From positions 1,674,001 to 1,738,000 of the forward strand of contig NZ_CP060723.1 in assembly GCF_014395225.1 (NCBI RefSeq): a stretch of DNA of 64,000 nt, in the 5' to 3' direction. This document shows positions 1 to 8,477 of the stretch, piece by piece. This stretch comes from Pedobacter roseus. Its GTDB lineage: Bacteria; Bacteroidota; Bacteroidia; Sphingobacteriales; Sphingobacteriaceae. Position 1 is the stretch's first letter. Every line of letters starts with the position of its first letter. The translations under genes and the position numbers were made by a program. The notes under the pieces were generated by a model that had not been told where the DNA came from, did no database searches, and saw nothing but the letters and a program-made list of their open reading frames with translations.

Positions 1-459
1 GAAAAAAGGAATGTTAAAGTTTTGGCACTAAGTGTCGATTCTGCCGAATCGCACAAAGGCTGGATCAACGATATTAACGAAACGCAAAATACTTCAGTTG
101 AATTCCCGATTATTGCCGATCCGGATAAAACTGTTGCCAACCTTTACGATATGATCCACCCGAATGCTTCAGAAACATTAACGGTTCGGTCATTGTTCGT
201 TATCAGTCCTGATAAAAAGGTAAAATTGATGATTACTTATCCAGCTTCAACAGGCCGAAACTTTAATGAGGTATTGCGTGTAATCGATTCTTTACAGCTT
301 ACCGCCAATTATAGCGTGGCTACACCAGCCGATTGGAAGGATGGGGAAGACGTAATTGTAGTTAACAGCATCAAAACCGAAGATATTCCGGCTAAATTTC
401 CAAAAGGACACAAAGTAATCAAGCCATATTTACGTACTACACCTCAACCGAATAAATAA
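1..459 (+). CDS. Peroxiredoxin, 1-Cys (Prx6-like), 5' truncated
   Basis: C-terminal 152 codons of a peroxiredoxin that reduces hydroperoxides in the cytoplasm. The reading frame is open from base 1, where the codons before the apparent TTG at 22 read EKRNVKV. The gene therefore begins outside the window and TTG is not its start. Visible family marks are the ALSVDS strand and SHKGWI helix, the FPIIADPD segment, the TVRSLFVISPDKK strand and the long C-terminal extension with YPASTGRNFNEVLRVIDSLQ, which is typical of the Prx6 subgroup rather than the shorter AhpC or BCP groups. The peroxidatic cysteine lies upstream of the window and cannot be checked. No terminator is evident after the stop. 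The family is secure; the exact substrate is not. Confidence 0.9.
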   Translation, partial: EKRNVKVLALSVDSAESHKGWINDINETQNTSVEFPIIADPDKTVANLYDMIHPNASETLTVRSLFVISPDKKVKLMITYPASTGRNFNEVLRVIDSLQLTANYSVATPADWKDGEDVIVVNSIKTEDIPAKFPKGHKVIKPYLRTTPQPNK

Positions 460-514
460 TTTTGGTAATATGCTTTTTGAAACGCAACATTCTTGTTGAA
501 CGGCCAAAAAGGGG

Positions 515-544
515 TTGCATTATAGGTGTAAATTATTATATTTG
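515..544 (+). promoter_or_regulatory. Predicted Bacteroidota-type promoter for the cold-shock gene
   Basis: TTG at 515-517, a 19-base spacer and TATATTTG at 537-544 match the known Bacteroidota sigma consensus (TTG, about 19-20 bases, TAnnTTTG). Transcription would start near 551, giving a leader of about 120 bases before the cold-shock gene at 671. Long leaders are usual for cspA-type genes, where the RNA fold senses temperature. The match is seen in the sequence; activity is inferred. Confidence 0.6.
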
Positions 545-670
545 ATAGTTTTGTTTCAATATTAACGCTCTAACTGATTGTTTATCCCATTTTTAAGAGT
601 CAATTGGTTGAATGAAATGCTGATCAAAGCGTAAAAGGTTTATTTATTTTATACAATTTTTTATTTTTTT

Positions 671-868
671 ATGGCAACCGGAAAAGTTAAGTGGTTTAAC
701 ACTCAAAAAGGCTTTGGATTTATTGTACAAGAAGACAATAAAGACTTATTTGTACATTTTAAAGATGTTTTAGGTGGAATCGAAAGCTTGAAAGAAAACG
801 ACACAGTAGAATTTGAAGTAGCTGAAGGCAGAAAAGGTTTACAGGCAGTAAACGTTAAAAAAGTTTAA
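671..868 (+). CDS. Cold-shock protein, CspA family
   Basis: A 65-residue single cold-shock domain, the usual size of the family. It binds single-stranded RNA/DNA and melts RNA structure. RNP1 is KGFGFI at residues 13-18 and RNP2 is LFVHF at about 27-31, with the conserved start GKVKWFN. The gene is monocistronic, with a good promoter about 120 bases upstream and an intrinsic terminator 32 bases after the stop. The start codon follows an extremely T-rich stretch with no purine-rich ribosome-binding site, which is common in Bacteroidota. Which paralogue it is, and whether it is really cold-induced, cannot be told from sequence. Confidence 0.97.
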   Translation: MATGKVKWFNTQKGFGFIVQEDNKDLFVHFKDVLGGIESLKENDTVEFEVAEGRKGLQAVNVKKV

Positions 869-900
869 GCGATAATATAATCATTATTTCTTCATCCCTG

Positions 901-929
901 CAAAAAGCCTTTCGGTAGAAGGGCTTTTT
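901..929 (+). terminator. Intrinsic terminator after the cold-shock gene
   Basis: Inverted repeat with arms CAAAAAGCC and GGCTTTTTG (901-909 and 921-929) around a loop of about 12 bases, which can add a short inner stem. The 3' arm supplies the T-run. It lies 32 bases past the stop codon at 868. Confidence 0.8.
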
Positions 930-1340
930 GTATTTTGTAGCGCCTCGTTTGTCATTCTTAAAGTTTCGTCGGCATTTCTACTGAACAGTTCCTACATTTT
1001 TTTTGAAAAGCAGCAGCTGTGGTACATTGGGTCAGATAGTCCCGCCATTTGCTTAATCCCGATTGAAATCATTTAAGGATAAAATATAATACTCAAATCG
1101 GGATAACGCTGTCTGCCGGGTTTATTTAACAAACAATAATTGTACTATTTAAGCCAGCTAAACCCGATCTTAGCGAGATGCCGATATTTTCATCGGCAGA
1201 AGCGGGAGCGGGGGCTGTGGAATCCTAAAAGCTTTTGAACCTGCTTTCCAAAAAAAGTAACTGGTTTTTGATTTAATATTTTATAGGCTACAGATTTTTC
1301 ACTGGGTTCAGAATGACAGCCAATTCATTTAGAATAACAA
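930..1340. other. Gene-free intergenic stretch with hairpins
   Basis: About 410 bases between the cold-shock terminator and the 3' end of the methyltransferase gene. I see no open reading frame worth calling. It holds a 7-bp hairpin at 1179-1198 (TGCCGAT / ATCGGCA, 6-base loop), a looser inverted repeat near 1050-1105 with AATCCCGATT and AAATCGGGAT arms, and fragments such as TCAGAATGACAGC that look like dispersed intergenic repeat debris. No function is assigned. Confidence 0.5.
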
Positions 1341-2528
1341 TTAGTAATACTGTATAATCGACGCTTTTAAAATTACATTTTCTCCGTTGGCAATTTTTGT
1401 AAAAATCAAAAACTGCTCCTGATCAGACTTGATTTTATATTTCTTCACTAAATCTTCCGGCTTTGCAGGGTAATTACGGACAATTACATTTCCTTTTAAA
1501 TTTGTCTCCTTTTTCAGTTCTGCAGTACTTAATATGGCCTCAATTTTAAATATACGTCCAGGAAAATCAGTTTTAGTAATATTAGCAGTGAATAGCTGTG
1601 TTTGAGGATGTAATTTTGAAATACCGTAAGTCGAACCGATTAAGTTAAAGGCACCTGATTTTAATAGCGCAGCATCCGGCTCGTACAAATAATTATTGAT
1701 ACTTAGACTTTCGGCAAATTGTACGGTTCCATTTGCTACCGACCTGTAAAAAGAAAAGTCTTTTTCAACTTCATTATTAAGCGTTACTGCGATTACTTTA
1801 GTGTCTTTGTCGAATCCCTTATCAATTACCCATAAAAGTTCTTTGCATTCGTTTTTTACACTTACAATGTGTATTTCACTCACCTGTTTTAATTCGGCCA
1901 ACCCAGCAGAAATATCAAGCAATGGAGCAGTTTTGACAATAATCCTTGACGATTTCTTTAATAATGCATCCAGATTGCCTACAATATCAGGTGTGCAATC
2001 TTTCAGCATAAAAACTTTGCCCTTTTCTGCTCTTCGGGCCGGATCTACATAAATGGTATTGAAGGTGGTAGCAGTATTTTGAATATACGTAATGCCATCT
2101 TCTGCCTTGAATTCGATATTTTTTGCATTTAATGCCCGCGCGTTATATTGTGCGATTGCCGATAATTCAGGATTGATTTCGCAGTGAATTACTTCCTTTA
2201 CTTTTTTAGCAAAATAGTAAGTGTCTATACCAAAACCTCCTGTAATGTCTATTAAAGTATCTCCTTTGGCCAGTTTTGATTTATATTTTGCCGTGATTTC
2301 GGAAGAGGTTTGTTCGATGGATAAAACAGGGGGATAATAGATATTTTCGGTATGGAACCAGGTGGGTAATTTCCTTTCTGATTTTTTCTTTGCAGTAATC
2401 TGTGTAGCTAATTCTGCCGAAGTAATACCTTCAAAAGGAGTTTTAGCTAAAGCAATTTGATTGACATCGGCATTTAAGTTGGCGTTGATGTAATCTTGTA
2501 CGGCTATGGCTAAAAGTTTGTTGTTCAT
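1341..2528 (-). CDS. Class I SAM-dependent methyltransferase with THUMP-like C-terminal domain
   Basis: A 395-residue protein. The SAM-binding motif I is LIDITGGFG at about residues 92-100, followed by an acidic strand end (HCEINPE, about 115-121) and the motif YVDPARR at about 160-166. The C-terminal third resembles the THUMP-like domain found with this group, which suggests an RNA substrate (a tRNA or rRNA base), but the target is not established. The gene is on the minus strand, 146 bases after the aspartate kinase stop. A heptamer repeat array fills that gap and ends 13 bases before this ATG, so the gene may be transcribed with the upstream cluster or from an unseen promoter. The enzyme class is solid; the substrate is unknown. 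Confidence 0.85.
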   Translation of the reverse strand: MNNKLLAIAVQDYINANLNADVNQIALAKTPFEGITSAELATQITAKKKSERKLPTWFHTENIYYPPVLSIEQTSSEITAKYKSKLAKGDTLIDITGGFGIDTYYFAKKVKEVIHCEINPELSAIAQYNARALNAKNIEFKAEDGITYIQNTATTFNTIYVDPARRAEKGKVFMLKDCTPDIVGNLDALLKKSSRIIVKTAPLLDISAGLAELKQVSEIHIVSVKNECKELLWVIDKGFDKDTKVIAVTLNNEVEKDFSFYRSVANGTVQFAESLSINNYLYEPDAALLKSGAFNLIGSTYGISKLHPQTQLFTANITKTDFPGRIFKIEAILSTAELKKETNLKGNVIVRNYPAKPEDLVKKYKIKSDQEQFLIFTKIANGENVILKASIIQYY

Positions 2529-2541
2529 TGTTTAAGGTGAT

Positions 2542-2625
2542 AGTAGCAGGTATTAAGTAGCAGGTAGCAGGTATTAAGTAGCAGGTAGCAAGTATTAAGT
2601 AGAAGGTAGCAAGTAGCAAGTATCA
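2542..2625. repeat. Heptanucleotide tandem array (AGTAGCA / GGTATTA type)
   Basis: Twelve consecutive 7-base units in perfect register. The units are variants of RGTAGCA and RGTATTA. The array lies in the gap between the aspartate kinase stop and the methyltransferase start, both on the minus strand. Because 7 is not a multiple of 3, the array is not a coding repeat. It belongs to the set of heptamer arrays described in the findings. Confidence 0.9.
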
Positions 2626-2641
2626 AGATGAACTCATCTCT

Positions 2642-2669
2642 TCGGACTTCCGGCCTCGGACTCGAGACT
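2642..2669. repeat. Second heptamer array (TCGGACT type)
   Basis: Four 7-base units: TCGGACT, TCCGGCC, TCGGACT, CGAGACT. On the minus strand the core unit reads AGTCCGA, the same unit seen in the array at 10553-10587. The array begins 5 bases after the aspartate kinase stop codon. A small hairpin (AGATG / CATCT, about 2626-2638) separates it from the neighbouring array. Confidence 0.75.
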
Positions 2670-2674
2670 TTTAA

Positions 2675-3937
2675 CTATTTATTTTTCATTACCATCTGGC
2701 AGGTATGGCGGCTTTTCACTTCGAGTAAAATATCTTTTTCTACGGTTACACGATCAATTGTTTGCTGGTTGTAATAGCGGATGGTTACCAGTTCCAAGCC
2801 TTTATTGTATTTTACCGTAAACTCGTTTGAAAGGTCTTTAATCAATTTTTCAATCTGAACAGGATGATCATCAATACTTACCGAGAAACTGATTGCCGAA
2901 TTAAGCATGGTATTGATTTTGATTTTGTGCCTGTGGAAAAGCTCAAAAATATTGCTCAGGTTTTCTTCAATAATAAAGGAATAATCTTTCGGGAAAATAG
3001 AAATCAACGCCTGGTTTACCTTGAAAATAAAAGAGGGGATTGGTAAAGGATTATTCTCTTTGGTAATGGCGGTTCCAGAACCCTCTGGCTGGATAAATGA
3101 CCTTACAAAAAGTGGAATACCCTTATTTTGAAGCGGTTTAATGGTTTTTGGATGGATTACCGTTGCACCATAATAAGTAAGTTCTATGGCATCATGGTAA
3201 GAAAGTTGTGCAATTTTTTCTGTCTCATCAAACCATTTTGGATCTGCATTTAATACGCCCGGAACGTCTTTCCAGATGGTTAAAGCCGCTGCATCCAAAC
3301 AAGAAGCAAATATAGCAGCGGAGTAATCAGAACCTTCTCGACCTAATGTGGTGGTGTAATTTTCACTTGTTCCGCCGATAAAGCCTTGTGTTACAATGAT
3401 ATTATCGGTTAAAAGCGGCACTAAATCTCTTTGTATAATCTGATTTGTTTTTGCCCAGTCTACTTTTCCTTCCTTGTAGGTATTATCGGTTTGGATGTAA
3501 TTGCGTGCATCGGCCCAGAGCGCCTTATTTCCCGTTTCATTTAACCAAGCTGCTACGATTTTAGTAGAAACCACCTCGCCAATGGATACAATCTGATCAT
3601 AAATATAATCGGGGTTGTTATCAGGTTCATCCTCAATCAACCAATCAATTTCGACAAAGGTATTGGCCACATCATCATAAACCGGATGGTGTTTCCCTTG
3701 AAAAAGTTCGTCTATAATGTTGAAATGGAAATGTTTAATTTCTTCAAAAATTGCATGTGCTTCATCATTTTGTGAGAGGAAAGCATGGGTGAGGTCTTCC
3801 AATCTGTTGGTGATTTTGCCCATGGCAGAAATTACAATCAGCAGGTTCCCTTTTTTATAATCGCGAACAATATTGGCCAGATTTTTTACACCTGCCGCAT
3901 CTTTTACCGAGGCACCTCCAAACTTAAAAATATCCAT
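2675..3937 (-). CDS. Aspartate kinase (monofunctional, ACT-domain C terminus)
   Basis: Phosphorylates aspartate, the first step towards lysine, threonine and methionine. From the chosen ATG the protein is 420 residues. It starts MDIFKFGGASVKDA, where KFGG is the family's N-terminal nucleotide-binding motif, and carries LGREGSDYSA, which matches the substrate/ATP site usually written GRGGSD. The last roughly 120 residues look like ACT regulatory domains, implying amino-acid feedback. A longer reading frame starts at 3976, but ATG at 3937 places KFGG at the normal position and gives a 1-base gap to the acetyltransferase stop, so I prefer it. It is the third gene of the yggS-GNAT-kinase cluster. 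Which end product inhibits it is not visible. Confidence 0.92.
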   Translation of the reverse strand: MDIFKFGGASVKDAAGVKNLANIVRDYKKGNLLIVISAMGKITNRLEDLTHAFLSQNDEAHAIFEEIKHFHFNIIDELFQGKHHPVYDDVANTFVEIDWLIEDEPDNNPDYIYDQIVSIGEVVSTKIVAAWLNETGNKALWADARNYIQTDNTYKEGKVDWAKTNQIIQRDLVPLLTDNIIVTQGFIGGTSENYTTTLGREGSDYSAAIFASCLDAAALTIWKDVPGVLNADPKWFDETEKIAQLSYHDAIELTYYGATVIHPKTIKPLQNKGIPLFVRSFIQPEGSGTAITKENNPLPIPSFIFKVNQALISIFPKDYSFIIEENLSNIFELFHRHKIKINTMLNSAISFSVSIDDHPVQIEKLIKDLSNEFTVKYNKGLELVTIRYYNQQTIDRVTVEKDILLEVKSRHTCQMVMKNK

Positions 3938-3938
3938 A

Positions 3939-4406
3939 TTAAAATGCCTTGATTTGTTCTGTAGAGAGGGCTGCATTTAACCAGCCGCTTTCTAGATGTG
4001 CTTTATATTTATTGTAAAAATTGATGGCTGGCTCGTTCCAGTCCAATACTTGCCATACCATACCGCTATAATTGCCGTTTTTGGCTTCTTCTATAACTTT
4101 TTCGAATAATATTTTGCCTAAACCTTTTCCGCGGAATTCTTCGGTTACGATAAAATCTTCGAGGTATAACCTGCAGCCTTTCCAGGTGGAGTAACGGGTA
4201 TAATACAAGGCAAAACCAACAATTTTATTGTCTAATTCAGCAACAAAAGCTTTCCATACCGGGGTTTTACCAAAACCGGCATCGATGAAGTGATTTAAAG
4301 TAACGGTTACTTCTTCTGGTGCGCGTTCATATACAGCTAATTCGTTAATTAATTCTAATATTCTCGGGCAATCTTCAGCGGTTGCAAATCTGATGTTAAA
4401 ATCCAT
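3939..4406 (-). CDS. GNAT-family N-acetyltransferase (diamine acetyltransferase-like)
   Basis: A 155-residue acetyl-CoA-dependent N-acetyltransferase. The acetyl-CoA-binding motif A is seen as FIVTEEFRGKGLGKILFEKV (R/Q-x-x-G-x-G/A pattern at about 89-108). The N-terminal IRFATAEDCPRILELINELA and the late NEPAINFYNKYKA are characteristic of the GNAT fold, and the whole most resembles the spermidine/thialysine acetyltransferase subgroup. It is tightly packed, with one base to yggS upstream and one base to aspartate kinase downstream, so co-transcription is very likely. The natural amine substrate is not known from sequence. Confidence 0.88.
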   Translation of the reverse strand: MDFNIRFATAEDCPRILELINELAVYERAPEEVTVTLNHFIDAGFGKTPVWKAFVAELDNKIVGFALYYTRYSTWKGCRLYLEDFIVTEEFRGKGLGKILFEKVIEEAKNGNYSGMVWQVLDWNEPAINFYNKYKAHLESGWLNAALSTEQIKAF

Positions 4407-4407
4407 A

Positions 4408-5109
4408 CTAATTGGCAGAAATATCGTTTTTAAAATGTTTAATTACTCTTTTTCCGAAAATACTGCTTCCAATTCGTACCATGGTACTGCCTTCTTCAAC
4501 TGCGATTTTATAATCGGCACTCATTCCCGTTGATATTTCTTTAAAAGAATCCTCTTTACGGAAAAAACTCACTTTAACACCATCGAAAAATACTTTTAAC
4601 TCATGAAATTCGATCGTAATCTGTTTTTCATTCTTGGTATTGGTGGCAATTCCCATTAACCCAACTACACGGATATTTTTTAAAGCTGCATATTCTTCCG
4701 AACGTAGTAATTCAATCACTTCATCGAAGCCAAGTCCAAATTTAGTATCTTCATCAGCAATGTAAACCTGCAATAAACAATCAATTATGCGTTTGTTTTT
4801 TGCGGCTTGCTTATCTATTTCCTGCAGAAGTTTCAAGCTGTCTACTCCATGTATCAGTTTTACAAAAGGCGCAATGTATTTAACTTTATTGGTCTGTAAA
4901 TGGCCAATCAGGTGCCATTCGATATCTTTAGGGAGCTGCGCTTCTTTTTCAACCATTTCCTGTACATGGTTTTCTCCAAAAATGCGCTGTCCGGCGTTGT
5001 ATGCTTCTAAAATTGATTCTATTGGCTGTGTTTTTGAAACTGCAATCAGTTTTACCCCATCTGATTCAACTTCGCTTTTATATTTTTTAAGATTATCAGC
5101 TATGCTCAT
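4408..5109 (-). CDS. YggS-family pyridoxal phosphate homeostasis protein
   Basis: A 233-residue single-domain TIM-barrel PLP-binding protein of the YggS/PLPHP family, which buffers pyridoxal phosphate and influences amino-acid metabolism without a known catalytic reaction. K26 in KLIAVSKTQP is the PLP lysine. Other marks are FGENHVQE, WHLIGHLQTNK and the late GMSADYKIAVEEGSTMVRIGSSIFG phosphate-binding region (residues about 195-219). It is the first gene of a minus-strand cluster with a GNAT protein and aspartate kinase. The 69-base gap to the DUF4296 gene at 5179 holds divergent promoters. The family is certain. Confidence 0.95.
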   Translation of the reverse strand: MSIADNLKKYKSEVESDGVKLIAVSKTQPIESILEAYNAGQRIFGENHVQEMVEKEAQLPKDIEWHLIGHLQTNKVKYIAPFVKLIHGVDSLKLLQEIDKQAAKNKRIIDCLLQVYIADEDTKFGLGFDEVIELLRSEEYAALKNIRVVGLMGIATNTKNEKQITIEFHELKVFFDGVKVSFFRKEDSFKEISTGMSADYKIAVEEGSTMVRIGSSIFGKRVIKHFKNDISAN

Positions 5110-5178
5110 TTATAACTATTTTTGGTAAAATTAATAACCTTGCCGCAATTTGGGCAAAAAATAATATTTTAATTAAAC

Positions 5179-5742
5179 ATGAAGAGATTAATATGGGTTT
5201 TAATGACGGCTACATTATGGTTTGGTTGCAAGCCAGGCATACCTGACGACATTATAAAACCTGATAAGATGGAAAAGATTTTATTTGATATGCACATTGT
5301 TGACGGTTATATTGCAAATATCTATGTGGTAGATTCTGCAAAGAAGGTGGCCGCTGCTTATTATAAAGGTATTTATAAAAAATTCGGTATAGACTCTGCC
5401 GAATATAATAAAAGTCTGTTGTGGTACAATACCAATCCTAAAGAACTCGAACCGATGTATAAAAACATCCAGAAATCTTTAATCCAGCAGAAAAAGGCTG
5501 TAGAGATAGCGGATAAGATGATTCAAAAGAAAAAATTTAAAGCAGATTCATTGGTGATTGCGAAGAAGTTTAAGGCCGATTCTCTTGCAATCAGGAAAAA
5601 AATGAAACCAGATTCTTTATCGAAAGTAAAAGCTACAGCTGAGATTGCGAAAAAGAAGAAACAGGCCGATTCACTCATTAATATTAAGAAGACCGGAGCA
5701 ATGGAAATGGTTTCGGCCACGACACCGACACCGGTACAATAA
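5179..5742 (+). CDS. DUF4296 lipoprotein with Lys-rich repeat tail
   Basis: A 187-residue predicted lipoprotein. The hydrophobic leader MKRLIWVLMTATLWFGC has a lipobox ending at C17. The body has DUF4296 marks (IKPDKMEKILFDMHIVDGYIA, then SLLWYNTNPKELEPMYKNI). Residues about 114-175 are Lys-rich with an 11-residue period (KFKADSLVIAK, KFKADSLAIRK, KMKPDSLSKVK), which suggests an extended helix or coiled coil in the periplasm. The stop is 6 bases before mutS2, so the two are probably one operon, but no functional link is known. The function of the family is unknown. Confidence 0.85.
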   Translation: MKRLIWVLMTATLWFGCKPGIPDDIIKPDKMEKILFDMHIVDGYIANIYVVDSAKKVAAAYYKGIYKKFGIDSAEYNKSLLWYNTNPKELEPMYKNIQKSLIQQKKAVEIADKMIQKKKFKADSLVIAKKFKADSLAIRKKMKPDSLSKVKATAEIAKKKKQADSLINIKKTGAMEMVSATTPTPVQ

Positions 5743-5748
5743 AATAAT

Positions 5749-8127
5749 ATGTTATATCCCGATAATTGTTTAGAACGTTTAGGTTTTGTAGAGATCAGGC
5801 AGCTGATCAGCAAACATTGTTTGAGCCCCATGGGACAAACGATGGTTGGCAAGATGCAGGTGATGAACCGTTTTGATCAGATTGATAAATTTTTACGGCA
5901 AACAAACGAGTTCAAGAGTATCCTTCAAAATCAGGAGCCCTTACAGATTAATACTTTTTTTGATATTAAATCGCTGGTTGAAAAAATCAGGGTAGAAGGT
6001 ACTTATCTTTTAGAGGATGAGTGGTTTCAGGTATATACTTCCTTGCAAACCGTTTTTTCGGTGTTACGCTTTTTTGAAGAAAGGGCAGAAGTTTACCCAA
6101 CGCTCGAAGCTTTATTTGAACATTTACCGATTGAAAAAACGATCCTTCGTAAAATAGAAACGGTAATTGATGCCAAAGGAAAGATTAAACCCAATGCATC
6201 GAAAGAACTTCAGGAGATTACCTCGGCCATTTCTAAAGCTGAGCAAGATGTCCGAAAGCGCATGGATTCGATCTACAAACAGGCCATTGCCAATAATTGG
6301 GTTGCCGATGGCAGTTTAACTATCCGTGATGGCAGGATGTGTATCCCGGTTTTGGCAGAGAACAAACGCAAGCTTAAAGGTTTTGTGCATGACGAATCGG
6401 CCACAGGGCAAACCGTTTACATCGAACCGGAAGAGGTTTTTACTTTAAATAACAAACTACGCGATTTAGAATTTGATAAACGCCGCGAAATTATTAAGAT
6501 TTTAATTGCGTTAACAGACGATCTTCGTCCGTATTCGCCGTTATTGCTTTCTTATCATGGTTTCCTTACCAAATTGGATTTTGTGCGTGCAAAAGCATTG
6601 TTTGCTTTAGATATTGAAGCCGAAATGCCTGGTTTGTTAAAAGAGCCAAAAACCAAACTGATTAATGCGAGGCATCCTTTGTTATCAATCTCTTTCGCAG
6701 CCGAAAAGAAAACCGTTACTCCATTAAATATCCATATTGACGCCGAAACGCGTGTGGTTTTGGTTTCAGGACCAAATGCTGGTGGGAAATCGGTTTGCAT
6801 GAAAACGGTTGGTTTACTCCAGATTATGCTACAAACAGGTTTGTTGATTCCTGTTGATGCGAATAGTGAAGTTGGTATTTTTGAAAACATTTTTGCCGAT
6901 ATCGGCGACGATCAATCGATAGAAAGTGATTTGAGTACCTACAGTGCACACTTGAAAAAGATGCGCTATTTTGTAGAGCATGCCTCGCCGAAAACGATGG
7001 TGCTGATTGATGAGTTTGGTACCGGTACCGATCCACAGTTTGGCGGACCAATGGCAGAAGCCGTGTTAGAGGTGCTGAACAATAAAAAAGTGAGAGGGGT
7101 AATTACCACCCACTATTCTAATTTAAAGCTGTTTGCAGGGAATACGCCTGGATTAGAAAATGCATCGATGCTTTTTGATAATGCAAAGATGAAACCGCTT
7201 TATATTTTAGAAATGGGCAAACCAGGTAGTTCTTATGCATTCGAAATTGCACAGAATATTGGTTTGCCAAAAGAGGTGATCCAGCTGGCCAAAGAGAAAA
7301 CGGGCTCTAACCAGAACCGGGTAGATACGATGTTGGTTGATCTGGAGCGTGAAAAGAAAAACGTTTACGATGCGAAAGTCAGTTTGGCCAATCAACAGAA
7401 TAAGGCCAAAAACCTGGTTGCTGAAAATGAAAAGTTAAAAACATTTTTAGAGGAAAATAAGAAGATCCTGATTAAAGAAGCAAAGCAAGAGGCGCAGAAT
7501 ATTATTAAAAACGCCAATAAGCTGGTAGAGAATACCATTGCTGAGATTAAGGAAAAAAAGGCCGAGAAAGAGGTAACTAAAGAACTCCGTCAGAACCTGC
7601 AGCGCGAACTGGAAAAAAATACTGTACCAAAAGAGCGTCCTAAACCGGCACCAGTGGTTATAGGAGGTGAAATTGAAGTGGGCGATCTGGTTAAATTTAC
7701 AGATAGCGAAACCATTGGACAAGTTTTAGAAATTAACCGGAATGAATTGATTTTAGCCATTGGCGATCTACGTTCGACAGTGAAGAAAAACCGTGTACAA
7801 AAGGTAAGTAATCGGGAAGCTAAAAAAGTGATTCAAAGCAGCGCACATTCTTTTGCCGGACGTATGAATGAAGCGGTATCAGACTTTAGGGCCGAATTGG
7901 ACTTGCGCGGAAAACGGACAGAAGATGCTTTATTTGAAGTTGAAAAATACCTGGATAAAGCCATTATGCTTGGTTTCCCGTCTATTAAACTGATACATGG
8001 TAAAGGTGACGGAATTTTGAGGAAAATGATCAGGGAGTATTTGCGTAAATATAGCCAGGTAAACAGGATGGAAGATGAGCATCAAGATAGAGGAGGAGAT
8101 GGGATTACTTATGTTTATTTGAATTGA
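5749..8127 (+). CDS. mutS2: Endonuclease MutS2
   Basis: A 792-residue MutS-family ATPase with a C-terminal Smr nuclease domain. It acts on branched or recombining DNA, and in some bacteria on stalled ribosomes, rather than in classic mismatch repair. It lacks the N-terminal mismatch-recognition domain, as the family does. The core/clamp region spans about 1-320 and Walker A GPNAGGKS is at 341-348. Walker B is around VLIDEFGTGTDP. A long Lys/Glu-rich coiled segment (about 515-640) precedes the Smr domain, which begins LDLRG at 717-721 and contains LIHGKGDG. Both Smr signature motifs are present, so the nuclease is probably active. A heptamer array starts 28 bases after the stop. Confidence 0.97.
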   Translation: MLYPDNCLERLGFVEIRQLISKHCLSPMGQTMVGKMQVMNRFDQIDKFLRQTNEFKSILQNQEPLQINTFFDIKSLVEKIRVEGTYLLEDEWFQVYTSLQTVFSVLRFFEERAEVYPTLEALFEHLPIEKTILRKIETVIDAKGKIKPNASKELQEITSAISKAEQDVRKRMDSIYKQAIANNWVADGSLTIRDGRMCIPVLAENKRKLKGFVHDESATGQTVYIEPEEVFTLNNKLRDLEFDKRREIIKILIALTDDLRPYSPLLLSYHGFLTKLDFVRAKALFALDIEAEMPGLLKEPKTKLINARHPLLSISFAAEKKTVTPLNIHIDAETRVVLVSGPNAGGKSVCMKTVGLLQIMLQTGLLIPVDANSEVGIFENIFADIGDDQSIESDLSTYSAHLKKMRYFVEHASPKTMVLIDEFGTGTDPQFGGPMAEAVLEVLNNKKVRGVITTHYSNLKLFAGNTPGLENASMLFDNAKMKPLYILEMGKPGSSYAFEIAQNIGLPKEVIQLAKEKTGSNQNRVDTMLVDLEREKKNVYDAKVSLANQQNKAKNLVAENEKLKTFLEENKKILIKEAKQEAQNIIKNANKLVENTIAEIKEKKAEKEVTKELRQNLQRELEKNTVPKERPKPAPVVIGGEIEVGDLVKFTDSETIGQVLEINRNELILAIGDLRSTVKKNRVQKVSNREAKKVIQSSAHSFAGRMNEAVSDFRAELDLRGKRTEDALFEVEKYLDKAIMLGFPSIKLIHGKGDGILRKMIREYLRKYSQVNRMEDEHQDRGGDGITYVYLN

Positions 8128-8154
8128 TGGTTAGATTTGGGACAGGAGATACTT

Positions 8155-8269
8155 GATGTGAGATGTAAGATGTGAGATGTAAGATGTAAGATGTGAGATG
8201 TAAGATGTGAGATGTGAGATGTGAGATGTGAGATGTGAGATGTGAGATGTGAGATGTGAGATGTGAGAT
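8155..8269. repeat. Heptanucleotide tandem array (AGATGTG / AGATGTA)
   Basis: Fifteen perfectly registered 7-base units from 8161 to 8265 plus partial units on each side. All are AGATGTG or AGATGTA. The A-ending variants are confined to the first six units and the last nine are identical, which suggests recent expansion at the 3' side. The array follows the mutS2 stop by 28 bases and precedes a co-directional gene. Minus-strand frames through it give Ser-His-rich nonsense peptides, not genes. Confidence 0.95.
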
Positions 8270-8300
8270 TGGAAAATCGATTTACTGTTCCGATTAGATT

Positions 8301-8350
8301 CGTCATTGCGAACTGAAGAAGGGGAATGTGCGATGGAGTGAAGCAATCTT
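8301..8350. repeat. Possible dispersed intergenic element remnant
   Basis: Begins CGTCATTGCG and ends GAAGCAATCTT. These two ends recur in dispersed non-coding repeats in many bacterial genomes (recognition from memory, not a search). Here it sits in the 350-base gap between mutS2 and the sugar dehydrogenase. The rest of that gap (8351-8477) shows no gene or clear hairpin. Confidence 0.4.
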
Positions 8351-8477
8351 TCTTGCTTGACGATAGGGTAATGGAGAACGCATTAAGTTTGCTTTTAGTT
8401 GGTGTTGGATGTTACCATTTGACAGCACAAACAAAACTTTATGGCCGTAACTGTGTTATTTTTAAAACGTTACGGTT

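Noticed and set aside
1050..1200. Possible small RNA or riboswitch in the gene-free stretch
   Set aside because: Only short hairpins are visible, with no recognised riboswitch core, promoter or terminator pairing.
8115..8346. Two minus-strand frames giving Ser-His-Leu-Thr repeats
   Set aside because: They are translations of the heptamer array in two frames. A 7-base repeat cycles through all frames and gives open but meaningless peptides.
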